A stretch of 64,000 nucleotides of DNA from Nocardioides solisilvae (GTDB lineage Bacteria > Actinomycetota > Actinomycetes > Propionibacteriales > Nocardioidaceae). The position numbers and the translations under genes were made by a program. Below the pieces are notes generated by a model, which searched no databases, had not been told where the DNA came from, and was given only the letters and a program-made list of their open reading frames with translations. Location: positions 682,001-746,000 of the forward strand of contig NZ_QHKX01000002.1 of assembly GCF_003194625.1 (NCBI RefSeq), in the 5' to 3' direction. This document shows positions 1 to 11,695 of the stretch, piece by piece (the first letter of the stretch is position 1; each line of letters begins with the position of its first letter).

Positions 1-516
1 GAAGAGCTCGTCGAAGGTCCCGAGCCCGCCCGGGAGCACCACGAACCCCTGGGCGTACTTGACGAACATCATCTTGCGGGCGAAGAAGTACCGGAAGTGG
101 ACGCCGAGGTCCACCCACTCGTTGAGGCCCGCCTCGAAGGGCAGCTCGATGCCCAGCCCCACGCTGGTCCCGCCGGCCTCGCTGGCGCCCTTGTTGGCCG
201 CCTCCATCGCGCCGGGTCCGCCGCCGGTGATGACGGCGAACTGCTCGGCGACCAGGGCCCGCCCGACCTGCTCGGCGAGCGCGTAGTAGCGGTGGTCGGC
301 GGCGGTCCGGGCGGAGCCGAAGACCGCGATCGCCGGCCCGAGCTCGGCCAGGGCGTTGAACCCCTCGACGAACTCGGCCTGGATCTTGAGCACCCGCCAC
401 GGGTCGGTGTGGGCCCAGTCCGCGGGCCCGCGCGAGTCCAGCAGCCGCTGGTCCGACGTGCTGTCCTCGACCTGCTGGCGGCGTCGCCGCACCAGTCCCC
501 GGTACTGCGACCTCAT
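1..516 (-). CDS. LOG-family (TIGR00730-type) Rossmann-fold protein, C-terminus cut by window edge
   Basis: LOG family members hydrolyse nucleotide 5'-monophosphates (cytokinin riboside 5'-phosphate phosphoribohydrolases, formerly called lysine decarboxylases). 172 residues are visible from the ATG at 516; the C-terminus lies outside the window. The family signature LPGGLGTFDELF is at the window edge, and GGGPGAMEAANKGA, typical of the nucleotide-binding loop, lies about 75 residues earlier. The start codon overlaps the TGA of dapE as ATGA, so translation is probably coupled to dapE. Pairing of a LOG gene with dapE is common in actinobacteria. The exact substrate cannot be told from sequence. 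Confidence 0.88.
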   Translation of the reverse strand, partial: MRSQYRGLVRRRRQQVEDSTSDQRLLDSRGPADWAHTDPWRVLKIQAEFVEGFNALAELGPAIAVFGSARTAADHRYYALAEQVGRALVAEQFAVITGGGPGAMEAANKGASEAGGTSVGLGIELPFEAGLNEWVDLGVHFRYFFARKMMFVKYAQGFVVLPGGLGTFDELF

Positions 517-1658
517 CGCTCCCCCTCCAGCCAGGCCCGGAGCTGCTCCTCGCACCGCACGAGGTCGGCGACCGGGACCTGCTCGTCCTGCTTGTGCGCG
601 TACAACGGGTCCCCCGGGCCGAAGTTGACCGCCGGCACCCCGAGCCGGGAGAAGAGCGCCACGTCGGTCCAGCCGAACTTGGGCGCCACCTCCCCGCCGA
701 CGGCCTCCACGAACGCCCTCGCGGCCGGCAGGTGCAGACCCGGCAGGGCGCCCGGGGCGGAGTCGGTCAGCTCGACCTCGAAGCCGTCGAAGAAGTCGGT
801 GACGAAGGCCAGGGCGTCGGCCTCGCTGCGGTCGGGGGCGAACCGGAAGTTGACCTCGACCACGCACTCGTCGGGGACGACGTTGCCGGCCACCCCGCCG
901 CGGATCCCGACGGCGTTGAGCCCCTCGCGGTAGGTGAGGCCGTCGATCTCGGGCCGGCGGGCCTCGTAGGCCGCGAGCCGGGCCAGCACCTCGCCGGCGG
1001 CGTGGATCGCGTTGACCCCGCGCCAGCTGCGGGCGGAGTGGGCCCGCTCGCCGCGGGTCCGCACGTCGACGCGCAGCGTCCCCTGGCAGCCGGCCTCCAC
1101 CGACGCGTTGGAGGGCTCCATGAGGATCGCGAAGTCGGCCTCGAGCAGCCCGGGGTCGCTCTCGGAGAGCTTCCGCAGGCCGTTGTGGACCGCCTCGACC
1201 TCCTCGGCCTCGTAGAGCACGAGGGTGAGGTCGCGGTTCGGCTCCGGCACGGTCGCGGCGAGCCGGAGGATCACCGCGTCGCCGCCCTTCATGTCGCAGC
1301 TGCCGAGCCCGTGCAGCACGCCGTCCTCGAGCCGCGAGGGGAGGTTGTCGTTCACCGGCACGGTGTCGAGGTGGCCGGCGACCACCACCCGCTCGCCCCG
1401 GCCGAGGTCGGTGCGGGCGACCAGCGTGTTGCCCCGGCGGACCACCGTCAGGTGGGGCAGGGCCGACAGCGCGCGCTCGACGGCGTCGGCGATCCGCTGC
1501 TCGTGGTGGCTGACCGACTCGATGTCGACCAGCCGGCGGGTCAGGCTGACGACGTCCAGGCCGAGGTCCAGCTCCACGTCCCGGATCGGGTCGGGGGCGG
1601 GCTGGTCGGGGCGATCGGTCTGGTCGGAGCGGTCGGGATGGTCGGGCTGGTCCGGCAT
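513..1658 (-). CDS. dapE: Succinyl-diaminopimelate desuccinylase
   Basis: DapE is a zinc M20 peptidase-family hydrolase that removes succinate from N-succinyl-LL-DAP in the diaminopimelate/lysine pathway. Seen: the metal site GHLDTVPVND, then GSCDMKGGDA, the catalytic EAEEVE and a C-terminal FGWTDVALF segment. It is 381 aa from the ATG at 1658. The first ~25 residues are a run of Asp/Gln/Pro/Arg encoded by imperfect GGTC-rich repeats and are not family-like, so the in-frame GTG at 1577 (V-E-L-D-L) is a good alternative start giving a more usual N-terminus. The LOG-family gene follows with an ATGA overlap. dapD and dapC lie nearby but in separate transcription units. Confidence 0.93.
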   Translation of the reverse strand: MPDQPDHPDRSDQTDRPDQPAPDPIRDVELDLGLDVVSLTRRLVDIESVSHHEQRIADAVERALSALPHLTVVRRGNTLVARTDLGRGERVVVAGHLDTVPVNDNLPSRLEDGVLHGLGSCDMKGGDAVILRLAATVPEPNRDLTLVLYEAEEVEAVHNGLRKLSESDPGLLEADFAILMEPSNASVEAGCQGTLRVDVRTRGERAHSARSWRGVNAIHAAGEVLARLAAYEARRPEIDGLTYREGLNAVGIRGGVAGNVVPDECVVEVNFRFAPDRSEADALAFVTDFFDGFEVELTDSAPGALPGLHLPAARAFVEAVGGEVAPKFGWTDVALFSRLGVPAVNFGPGDPLYAHKQDEQVPVADLVRCEEQLRAWLEGER

Positions 1659-1702
1659 GGGGCCATCCAACCACTCGCCGCCGCGGCCACGGTCCCGCCA
1701 GG

Positions 1703-5035
<3,333 letters not shown>

Positions 5036-5041
5036 CGGCGC

Positions 5042-5290
5042 TGCTCCTGCGGTCGTCGTGCGCGGCTGCTCTTCCTTGCCGCGAGGACGACCCCTGCCGG
5101 CTGGGCAGCGGGAGCCGCGGTACCACCTCGCTTGTCCCGGAGGTGCTCGCAGGTCGAGCCTGACGAGACCTCGGGACCGCTTCGTCGAGGGCTGTGCCGG
5201 GCCCACCCGTCCGGGTCTAGTGGGGCGCTCCCCGGTGTGGGAGGCCTGTTCTTCCGGAGGCTCGCCGCTGATGACGGCTCGAACGCCTGG
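5042..5290 (-). promoter_or_regulatory. T-box riboswitch of ileS (ultrashort stem I, AUC specifier)
   Basis: The ileS leader contains GAGGTGGTACCGCGG (5115-5129, minus strand), which matches the T-box core; its UGGU bulge (5122-5125) can pair with the ACCA end of uncharged tRNA. About 140 nt upstream, a short hairpin (5264-5278) with GCCG/CGGC arms presents AUC (5270-5272), an isoleucine codon, as specifier. Stem I is very short, as in the actinobacterial ileS class. A hairpin with GGTCGTC and GACGACC arms ends just before the ribosome binding site, and no U-tract is seen. This fits control of translation initiation rather than transcription termination. Motifs are seen directly; the mechanism is inferred from the class. 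Confidence 0.88.
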
Positions 5291-5294
5291 GACG

Positions 5295-5324
5295 ATCCTA
5301 GACGCCGGACACACCTCCCGTCAC
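5295..5324 (-). promoter_or_regulatory. Probable ileS promoter
   Basis: On the minus strand, GTGACG (5319-5324) and TAGGAT (5295-5300) are separated by 18 bp and resemble -35 and -10 elements. The predicted transcript would start near 5288, giving a leader that contains the whole T-box. The DinB-like gene diverges on the other side. Confidence 0.55.
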
Positions 5325-5371
5325 ACGGGTTCTGCGAGGCCGCGGTGGGGGCATCTGGTGGAATGTCCCCC

Positions 5372-5920
5372 ATGACCCAGCGCAAGGCACCCGACATGTG
5401 GGTGGACCCTGAGCACGACCCCCGCGTCGCCGACGTCCCCGCCGTGGGCGAGAAGGCGATCCTGCTGGAGTACCTGGACCGCTACCGGACCACCATCGAC
5501 CTCAAGTGCGACGGCCTGGACGCCGAGCAGCTCGCGAGCCGCTCCGTGCCGCCGTCCACGCTGTCGCTGCTGGGCCTGGTCCGCCACCTGGCGCGGGTCG
5601 AGCACCACTGGAACCGTCGGGTGCTCGAGGGCGACTGGGCGTTGCCGCGGCTCTACGACACCGACGAGGTGCCCGACAACGACTTCGACGGCGCGGTCGC
5701 CGACGACGACCTGGTGATCGAGGCCTGGGAGGCCTGGTTCCGCGAGCTCACCCACTCCCGCAAGCTCTTCGTCGAGCTCGACCTCGACTCCCACGTGCTG
5801 GTGCACGGGGTGCCGATCGAGGTCCGCGACGTGGTCGTCCACCTGCTCGAGGAGTACGCGCGCCACGCCGGCCACGCCGACCTCCTCCGCGAGGCGATCG
5901 ACGGCCGCAAGGGCCAGTAG
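5372..5920 (+). CDS. DinB/DUF664-family protein
   Basis: A 182-aa helical-bundle protein of the DinB-like/DUF664 superfamily, which includes mycothiol- and bacillithiol-dependent enzymes and metal-binding proteins. Candidate metal ligands are visible: the histidines in LVRHLARVEHHW and the C-terminal EYARHAGHADLLRE motif, which is characteristic of the family. The ATG at 5372 has GGTGG about 10 nt upstream; an ATG at 5363 (three residues longer) is too close to that site. It is transcribed divergently from the ileS leader and converges with the next gene with only 12 bp between stops. Substrate unknown; mycothiol dependence is only a family-based guess. Confidence 0.82.
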   Translation: MTQRKAPDMWVDPEHDPRVADVPAVGEKAILLEYLDRYRTTIDLKCDGLDAEQLASRSVPPSTLSLLGLVRHLARVEHHWNRRVLEGDWALPRLYDTDEVPDNDFDGAVADDDLVIEAWEAWFRELTHSRKLFVELDLDSHVLVHGVPIEVRDVVVHLLEEYARHAGHADLLREAIDGRKGQ

Positions 5921-5932
5921 GCTCCGCCGGCC

Positions 5933-7216
5933 CTAGCGCCCGACCCGCTTCGCCGTGAAGCCCACGCTGGCGGTGCAGGGCCCCTCGGTGCCGTAGTGGA
6001 ACCGGCCGAGGGTCGCCTTCGAGCCCTTCACCAGCATCCGGAGGGAGGCGCTCCAGGTGTTCCCGGCCGCCCGGCCCGAGGTGGAGGCGTCCACGATGCC
6101 GTGGCGCGGGACCTTCACCTCCTTCGGGAAGTCGTAGGTGTTCTGCGTGTACTGCGGGACGGACCCGTAGCCCCCGCACTGGGTCTGCATCGTGCCGGTC
6201 CACCCGATGACCCGGCCGTTGCGGATCCGGAAGTGGACCCGGCCGTCGGAGCTGCGGTAGCGCCCCGCCCTCGGTCGCGGCGGCGGTGCGACGGACCTGA
6301 CCTTGATCCTGCGGGTGGCATCCACGCCCGTCCCCCTGGCGGTCAGGGTCAACGGCCCGACCTTCTTGCCGCCCTTGCCGCCCTTGAGCCTCACCATCAG
6401 TCGGACCGCCGTCTCGGCCCCCTGCTCCACTCCCTCGACGGCGACCTTGCCGACCTGCACACCCCTCCCCGACCCGCTGACCTCGAACGGGAGCGTCCCG
6501 ATCGGGCCCGTGTTGCGCAGCCCCACGTCGATCGTGGTCCACGCCCCACGGACCAGTCGCAGCTGCCGCTGCTTCTTGCCTAGCAGCTCCACGTCGCCGA
6601 GCTCGACGACGGGCGACTCGTAGGTGTTGACGAGCTCGCCGACCAGCGCGTCGTACACGGTCTGCCCGTCCAGGGAGCCCAGGATCACGTAGAGGCAGTC
6701 CCACGGCCGGTCCGGGGTGCCGTTCCAGTAGTCGGGGGTGTAGCCGGTGAAGCGGTAGCTGCTGCCGTCACGACCCGACGTGACGTCGCGCTGGTAGTGC
6801 TCGCTGGGGGTGCAGGTGCCGCCGACCAGGTGGCCGAACGCCACCGTGAGCCGGGCGTCGTCGTCGTGGTCGGTCCCGGGGACGCCGGCCAGCTGCACGT
6901 CGACCTCGGGGAAGTACTTCGGCTCACCCGTCTGCATCCCGTACACCTCGGTGCGCACGGTGGCCCCGGCCAGCTGCCGGCCGACCGGCGTGCCTGCCAG
7001 CGGCAGCCCCGGCCCGTGGGAGGTCAGCGTCGCGGTCTGCAGCCGCAGCACCTCGCCGTCGCCGCCTGGAGCCGTCCCGGGCGCGGGGCCGGCGGCGGCT
7101 GCGACCACGCCGCCCCCGAGGAGTGCGGCGGGCGCGGTGAGCACGAGGGCGAGCCAGGACACCCCCCACCGGGCCGCCCGAGCGCGCGCGTGACTGGCAT
7201 CTCCCCCGTGGTTCAT
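5933..7216 (-). CDS. Secreted protein of unknown function
   Basis: A 427-aa protein whose N-terminus (basic residues, then WLALVLTAPAALLGGGVVAAAAG) looks like a cleavable Sec signal peptide. No enzyme motif is recognised. The mature part has several short repeats of beta-rich character, a lysine/glycine-rich stretch (LKGGKGGKKVGPL) near residue 275, and a C-terminal region with cysteines in QTQCGG and GPCTAS that could form disulfides. The start ATG at 7216 is chosen because it gives a complete signal peptide. It is monocistronic, with a convergent partner downstream. The middle part could be CARDB-like ('VGLRNTGPIGTLPFEVSGSG'), but this is a weak resemblance. Confidence 0.7.
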   Translation of the reverse strand: MNHGGDASHARARAARWGVSWLALVLTAPAALLGGGVVAAAAGPAPGTAPGGDGEVLRLQTATLTSHGPGLPLAGTPVGRQLAGATVRTEVYGMQTGEPKYFPEVDVQLAGVPGTDHDDDARLTVAFGHLVGGTCTPSEHYQRDVTSGRDGSSYRFTGYTPDYWNGTPDRPWDCLYVILGSLDGQTVYDALVGELVNTYESPVVELGDVELLGKKQRQLRLVRGAWTTIDVGLRNTGPIGTLPFEVSGSGRGVQVGKVAVEGVEQGAETAVRLMVRLKGGKGGKKVGPLTLTARGTGVDATRRIKVRSVAPPPRPRAGRYRSSDGRVHFRIRNGRVIGWTGTMQTQCGGYGSVPQYTQNTYDFPKEVKVPRHGIVDASTSGRAAGNTWSASLRMLVKGSKATLGRFHYGTEGPCTASVGFTAKRVGR

Positions 7217-7275
7217 GCCCACAGCATGACCGGAACCGCGGTCGTCGGCAAGGACGGAGGCGGCAGGCCGACCGA

Positions 7276-7704
7276 TCAGCGCGCCGGGCGCGTCTCCGGC
7301 TCGACGTGCCGCAGCCAGGCCAGACCGACGAACGGCAGCACCAGCGGGACGAAGCCGTAGCCCTGCCCGAAGTGCGACCAGACGGTCGCGTCGGCGAAGA
7401 GGTCGGGGTCGAGGTACGTCCACAGCCCCACCCCCAGCACGCCGACCAGCTCGAAGAGGCAGGCGCCCAGCGCGACCCGGAACGCCGGCCGCCCGGCACG
7501 CCGGAAGGCCAGGGTCGCGACGAGGTAGACCACCGCGGCGACCGCGGAGAGCAGGTAGGCGACCGGCGCCTCGTCGAGCTTGGTGACGACCTGCGCGAAC
7601 GACCGGGCGCCCGCGGCGACGGCGAAGACGGCGTACGCCGCGATCAGCACCTGGCCGACCGCGCGCCGGCGTGCCGGGACGGGCCGCCCCGAACCCGCGC
7701 TCAC
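7276..7704 (-). CDS. Small integral membrane protein
   Basis: 142 aa with about four hydrophobic segments (around [53 protein letters not shown] and [14 protein letters not shown]). No known domain is recognised. GTG at 7704 overlaps the TGA of the preceding gene as GTGA, so the two are probably translationally coupled; a GTG one codon upstream is equally possible. The pair may form one membrane complex, an inference from coupling only. Confidence 0.72.
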   Translation of the reverse strand: MSAGSGRPVPARRRAVGQVLIAAYAVFAVAAGARSFAQVVTKLDEAPVAYLLSAVAAVVYLVATLAFRRAGRPAFRVALGACLFELVGVLGVGLWTYLDPDLFADATVWSHFGQGYGFVPLVLPFVGLAWLRHVEPETRPAR

Positions 7705-8129
7705 CACGTGAGCTGGAGGCGGACGACGAGGACCACCATCGCCGCGGCCGTCACCGCGACGACCCCGAGGTGGGGCAGGTCGGGCTCGGCGGACTCGGCG
7801 GGCTCCGCGCCGTCGCCGCTCTCCTCGCCGCTCTCCTCGCCGCGCTCCAGCCCCTCGTCCTCGTCGAGCAGCGGACGCCGGTTCAGCAGGATCACCGGGA
7901 GGCCCACGGCGGCCACCGCGTAGCCGATGTGGGTGACCGGCGACTCGACCTCGTGCCCGCGCAGCAGGGTCACCACGTCGAGCAGCACCACGACCGCGGT
8001 GGCGCCGTGCGCGGCGACCATGAAGCGGCGCACGACGGGGTCGAGGCCGGGCAGGCGGAGGGCGACGAGGGCGAGCACGGTGACGAGGCCGAGGAACCCG
8101 GCGACGGCGTACGACAAGGCGGGAGACAC
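7701..8129 (-). CDS. Small membrane protein with acidic loop
   Basis: 142 aa, starting at GTG 8129. Three hydrophobic segments precede a strongly acidic stretch (residues ~88-115, rich in Glu, Gly and Ser) and a final hydrophobic segment ([15 protein letters not shown]). The family is not recognised. The start has TACCCT on its strand exactly 7 nt upstream (8137-8142), a leaderless-type promoter, and no Shine-Dalgarno. It is followed by another membrane protein through a GTGA overlap and is divergent from dapD. Confidence 0.72.
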   Translation of the reverse strand: MSPALSYAVAGFLGLVTVLALVALRLPGLDPVVRRFMVAAHGATAVVVLLDVVTLLRGHEVESPVTHIGYAVAAVGLPVILLNRRPLLDEDEGLERGEESGEESGDGAEPAESAEPDLPHLGVVAVTAAAMVVLVVRLQLTW

Positions 8130-8168
8130 GTGCCTGAGGGTATCGAGCGCCCCCGTAGAGTTCGGAGC
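8130..8168. promoter_or_regulatory. Divergent leaderless promoters (dapD and membrane-protein pair)
   Basis: Only 39 bp separate the two GTG start codons. Forward TAGAGT (8156-8161) lies 7 nt before dapD; reverse TACCCT (8137-8142) lies 7 nt before the leftward gene. Both spacings put the transcript start at or next to the start codon, so both mRNAs are predicted to lack 5' leaders. Confidence 0.65.
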
Positions 8169-9134
8169 GTGACCTCGACCGTGACTGCTTCCGCCGCCTG
8201 GGGCTACGGCCTCGTCTCCCGCGACTCCGCCGACACCGTCCTCGACGTCTGGTTCCCGCGCCCGGCGCTGGGCCGTCACGACGAGGCAGGTGACGGCGCA
8301 CCGGTGCCCGAGGAGCTCGCCGGCCTCGAGGGCCACGACGAGCTGCGTCAGGTCACCCGCGCCGTCGAGCTGGTGGAGGTCGCCGACCTCGCGGCCGCCC
8401 CCGCCACCGCGCAGGACGCCTGGCTGCGCCTGCACCTGCTCTCCGCCCGCCTGGTCACCCCGCGCAGCATCTCGATGGACGGCGTCTTCGGCCTGCTCGC
8501 CAACGTCGTGTGGACCTCCGCGGGCCCGTGCCGCGTCGAGGGCTTCGAGACGGTCCGCGCGCGGCTGCGCGCCGCGGGCCAGCACGTCACCGTCTTCGGC
8601 GTCGACAAGTTCCCCCGGATGGTCGACTACGTCGTGCCGTCCGGCGTCCGGATCGCCGACGCCGACCGGGTCCGGCTGGGCGCCCATCTCGCCAGCGGCA
8701 CCACCGTGATGCACGAGGGCTTCGTCAACTTCAACGCCGGCACCCTGGGCGCCTCGATGGTGGAGGGCCGGATCTCCGCCGGGGTCGTGGTCGGGGACGG
8801 CTCCGACGTCGGCGGCGGCGCCTCGATCATGGGCACCCTCTCCGGCGGCGGCACCGAGGTGGTCTCGGTCGGCGAGCGGTGCCTGCTCGGCGCCAACGCC
8901 GGCATCGGGATCTCGCTGGGCGACGACTGCGTGGTCGAGGCCGGCTGCTACGTCACCGCCGGCACCAAGGTGACCGTGCTGGAGGGCGACGGCTCCCGGG
9001 TGGTCAAGGCCGCGGAGCTCTCCGGCGCGAGCAACGTGCTCTTCCGCCGCAACTCGGTGACCGGCGCGGTCGAGGCCGCGCCGTGGAAGGGCCAGGGCAT
9101 TGCGCTCAACGACGCCCTCCACGCCAACGACTGA
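8169..9134 (+). CDS. dapD: Tetrahydrodipicolinate N-succinyltransferase
   Basis: DapD transfers succinyl from succinyl-CoA to tetrahydrodipicolinate, the committed step of the succinylase DAP route; the cytosolic enzyme is a left-handed beta-helix trimer. 321 aa, the actinobacterial-length form. Seen: hexapeptide-type repeats around residues 175-260, the conserved stretch [14 protein letters not shown] and the actinobacterial C-terminus with [17 protein letters not shown] 8169 is chosen because TAGAGT sits 7 nt upstream; a GTG four codons later is the alternative. dapC and dapE of the same pathway are within 8 kb. Confidence 0.95.
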   Translation: MTSTVTASAAWGYGLVSRDSADTVLDVWFPRPALGRHDEAGDGAPVPEELAGLEGHDELRQVTRAVELVEVADLAAAPATAQDAWLRLHLLSARLVTPRSISMDGVFGLLANVVWTSAGPCRVEGFETVRARLRAAGQHVTVFGVDKFPRMVDYVVPSGVRIADADRVRLGAHLASGTTVMHEGFVNFNAGTLGASMVEGRISAGVVVGDGSDVGGGASIMGTLSGGGTEVVSVGERCLLGANAGIGISLGDDCVVEAGCYVTAGTKVTVLEGDGSRVVKAAELSGASNVLFRRNSVTGAVEAAPWKGQGIALNDALHAND

Positions 9135-9138
9135 CGGC

Positions 9139-10128
9139 GTGCCGGCACCGCCGCCGGCGCCGCGCCGGTCGAGCGGCTGGCACTGGGTCGTCGCGCTGGT
9201 CGTGGCCGGCGCGCTCTTCTGGGGCATCTGCGTGGTCTTCGACCGCGGCATCGGCCCCCTGCTCTCCCGCGACGAGTGCGTCGCCGAGATCGACGGCAGG
9301 CGCGTCACGCTCTCCCACGAGCAGGCCGAGAACGCGGCGCTGATCGCGGCGGTGGCGGTCCGCCGCGGGATGCCCGCGCGCGCCGCGACGATCGCGCTGG
9401 CCACGGCCTACCAGGAGTCCAAGATCGTCAACATCGAGTACGGCGACCGCGACTCCCTCGGCCTCTTCCAGCAGCGCCCCTCGCAGGGCTGGGGGACGGC
9501 CGAGGAGGTCCTCGACCCCGTCTTCGCCACCAACGCCTTCTACGACGCCCTCGAGAAGATCGGGGACTACCGGTCGATGGAGGTCACCGTCGCGGCCCAG
9601 GAGGTGCAGCGGTCGGCCTACCCCGACGCCTACGCCGACCACGAGGAGGACGCGCGGATCCTCGCCTCGGCGCTCACCGGCAACTCCCCGGAGGCGTGGA
9701 GCTGCACGGTCGACGACGGCGTCGGCGCGGCCTCGGCCGACCTCGTCGCCACGGGGCTGACCAAGCGGGCCGACCGGGTGCGGCTCGCGGTCGAGGGAGC
9801 CTTCGGCCCCCAGTCGCTGGGCGGGTTCGCCCCCGGCGGGGTGCGGGACGGCCACATGGCCGGCTCCACCCACTACGACGGCCGCGCGGTCGACGTCTTC
9901 TTCCGGCCCGTGGGCGACGACAACCGGCGTCGCGGCTGGGCCGTCGCCCACTACCTGGTCGCGCACGCCGCCCGGCTCAAGATCCAGACCGTCATCTTCG
10001 ACGACCGGATCTGGCAGGCGCGGCGCTCCGACGACGGGTGGCGCGACTACCGGGTGCCGCGCTCGTCGCGCGGCGACCTCGCGATCCTCGAGCACCGCGA
10101 CCACGTGCACGTCGACGTCTTCGCCTGA
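9139..10128 (+). CDS. Membrane-anchored cell-wall protein: lysozyme-like domain plus M15/VanY-like domain
   Basis: 329 aa. An N-terminal hydrophobic anchor (HWVVALVVAGALFWGICVVF) precedes a lysozyme-like helical region with AYQESKIVNIEYGDRDSLGLFQQRP, resembling the catalytic Glu region of transglycosylase folds. The C-terminal ~120 residues carry STHYDGRAVD and HRDHVHVD, the spacing of zinc ligands in M15/VanY-like carboxypeptidases and of ARB-07466-like domains. The role is probably peptidoglycan remodelling outside the membrane, but activity is not proven. GTG 9139 starts 5 nt after the dapD stop; a TTG at 9100 inside dapD would add 13 residues. Homologues are often mislabelled 'heavy metal transporter'. 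Confidence 0.75.
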   Translation: MPAPPPAPRRSSGWHWVVALVVAGALFWGICVVFDRGIGPLLSRDECVAEIDGRRVTLSHEQAENAALIAAVAVRRGMPARAATIALATAYQESKIVNIEYGDRDSLGLFQQRPSQGWGTAEEVLDPVFATNAFYDALEKIGDYRSMEVTVAAQEVQRSAYPDAYADHEEDARILASALTGNSPEAWSCTVDDGVGAASADLVATGLTKRADRVRLAVEGAFGPQSLGGFAPGGVRDGHMAGSTHYDGRAVDVFFRPVGDDNRRRGWAVAHYLVAHAARLKIQTVIFDDRIWQARRSDDGWRDYRVPRSSRGDLAILEHRDHVHVDVFA

Positions 10129-10155
10129 GCGGCTCGGCGGCTCGGCGGCTCGACG

Positions 10156-10175
10156 GACCCGGCGCCCGCCGGGTC
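10156..10175. terminator. Hairpin between convergent genes
   Basis: GACCCGGC and GCCGGGTC form an 8 bp stem with a GCCC loop between two convergent stop codons. No T-tract follows. It is preceded by three tandem copies of an 8 bp unit (CGGCTCGG) at about 10130-10153. A bidirectional terminator is plausible. Confidence 0.5.
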
Positions 10176-10202
10176 GGGTCGGTCGGTCGGGACGGGACGG
10201 GC

Positions 10203-11306
10203 TCAGTGCAGGCGGTCGGCCGCCGCGGCGACCCGCTCGTCGGTGGCGGTGAAGGCCACCCGCACGTGCCGCGAGCCGGCCGCACCGTAGAACGAGCCGG
10301 GGGCCACGAGGATGCCGCGCTCGGCGAACCAGGAGACGGTCTCCCAGCAGTCCTCGTCGCGGGTGGCCCAGAGGTAGAGGCTCGCCTCGCTGTGGTCGAT
10401 CCGGAAGCCCGCGCCCTCCAGGGCGCCGCGCAGGGCCGCCCGCCGGACGGCGTACCGGGCGTGCTGCTCGGCGACGTGGTCGTCGTCGGCGAGGACGGCG
10501 GCCATCACCCGCTGCTGGGGCTCGGGCATCTGCAGGCCGAGGTTCTTGCGGACGGCGAGGAGCTCGGCCACCACGCCCGCGTCGCCGGCCACGAACGCGC
10601 AGCGGTAGCCCGCCAGGTTGGAGCGCTTGGAGAGCGAGTGGACGGTGAGGATCCCCTCGGTGCTGCCGCCGCAGACGTCGGGGTGCAGGACGCTGACCGG
10701 CGGGCTGTCGGGCTCCCAGCCGCACTCGAGGTAGCACTCGTCGGAGACGAGCAAGGTGCCCCGGTCGCGGCACCAGTCGACGACCTTCTTGAGGTGCTCG
10801 ACGGGCAGCACCCGGCCGGTCGGGTTGGAGGGGCTGTTGAGCCAGAGCAGCCGCGGGGTGCGCGGACCGATCGCCGTGAGGCTGTCGGTCGCCACCAGCT
10901 CGGCGCCCACGAGCGCCGCCCCGACCTCGTACGTCGGGTAGGCCAGCGCGGGCTGCACGACCAGGTCGCCCGGGCCGATGCCGAGGTGGAGCGCCAGCGA
11001 GCCGATCAGCTCCTTGGAGCCGACCGCCGGGAGGACGCCGTCCACGTCGAGGCCGGTCACGCCGAACCGCCTGCCCAGCCAGTCGACCACGGCCTGCCGG
11101 GTCTCCACCCGCCCGACCGTGACCGGGTAGCCGGGCGCGTCGGCGGCGGCCGCCAGCGCCCGCTGCGCCACCTCGGGGGTGGGGTCGACGGGGGTGCCGA
11201 CTGAGAGGTCGACGATCCCGTCGGGGTGCGCCCGGGCGGTTGCCGCGTGCTGGGTCAGGTGGTCCCAGGGGAAGTCGGGGAGCCGGGCCGAGACCGTGGA
11301 CTCCAC
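10203..11306 (-). CDS. dapC: N-succinyldiaminopimelate aminotransferase
   Basis: PLP-dependent class I/II aminotransferase converting N-succinyl-2-amino-6-ketopimelate to N-succinyl-LL-DAP with glutamate. 367 aa. Seen: NSPSNPTGRVLP, the DECYLECGW segment and the PLP lysine in SLSKRSNLAGYR, all typical of actinobacterial DapC. GTG 11306 starts 5 nt after the fdxA stop, so the two are an operon, an arrangement common in actinobacteria. It acts between DapD and DapE, both encoded in this window. Confidence 0.93.
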   Translation of the reverse strand: MESTVSARLPDFPWDHLTQHAATARAHPDGIVDLSVGTPVDPTPEVAQRALAAAADAPGYPVTVGRVETRQAVVDWLGRRFGVTGLDVDGVLPAVGSKELIGSLALHLGIGPGDLVVQPALAYPTYEVGAALVGAELVATDSLTAIGPRTPRLLWLNSPSNPTGRVLPVEHLKKVVDWCRDRGTLLVSDECYLECGWEPDSPPVSVLHPDVCGGSTEGILTVHSLSKRSNLAGYRCAFVAGDAGVVAELLAVRKNLGLQMPEPQQRVMAAVLADDDHVAEQHARYAVRRAALRGALEGAGFRIDHSEASLYLWATRDEDCWETVSWFAERGILVAPGSFYGAAGSRHVRVAFTATDERVAAAADRLH

Positions 11307-11311
11307 CGGCG

Positions 11312-11638
11312 TCAGTGGTCCTGGTTCTGCGGCTCCAGCGCCGCGATCATCGGGTGGTCCTTCTCGATGACGCCCATCTTCGCCGCGCCGCCGGGCGAGC
11401 CCAGGTCGTCGAAGAAGTTGACGTTGGCGTCGTAGTAGTCCTTCCACTCCTCCGGGGTGTCGTCCTCGTAGAAGATGGCCTCGACCGGGCAGACCGGCTC
11501 GCAGGCGCCGCAGTCGACGCACTCGTCGGGGTGGATGTAGAGCATCCGCTTGCCCTCGTAGATGCAGTCGACTGGGCACTCGTCGACGCACGCGCGGTCC
11601 TTGACGTCGACACACGGCTGGGCGATGACGTAGGTCAC
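11312..11638 (-). CDS. fdxA: 7Fe ferredoxin (3Fe-4S/4Fe-4S)
   Basis: A 108-aa cytosolic electron carrier. The first cluster half has cysteines in CVDVKDRACVDECPVDC and the second in CVDCGACEPVCP. The spacing and the long acidic C-terminal tail (DDTPEEWKDYYDAN) are those of FdxA-type seven-iron ferredoxins. GTG 11638 follows a clear AGGAGGA ribosome site, so this start is well defined. It is the first gene of a unit with dapC. Confidence 0.95.
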   Translation of the reverse strand: MTYVIAQPCVDVKDRACVDECPVDCIYEGKRMLYIHPDECVDCGACEPVCPVEAIFYEDDTPEEWKDYYDANVNFFDDLGSPGGAAKMGVIEKDHPMIAALEPQNQDH

Positions 11639-11695
11639 CGGGTCCTCCTGGGATCTGAGGGCGGATGGGGCTGAGGGCCAGCCTAGTATCCCTGC

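Noticed and set aside
1560-1658. GGTC-rich repeats at the dapE N-terminus as a possible regulatory repeat
   Set aside because: They are within an open frame and explained by a low-complexity N-terminal extension or by a later true start at 1577.
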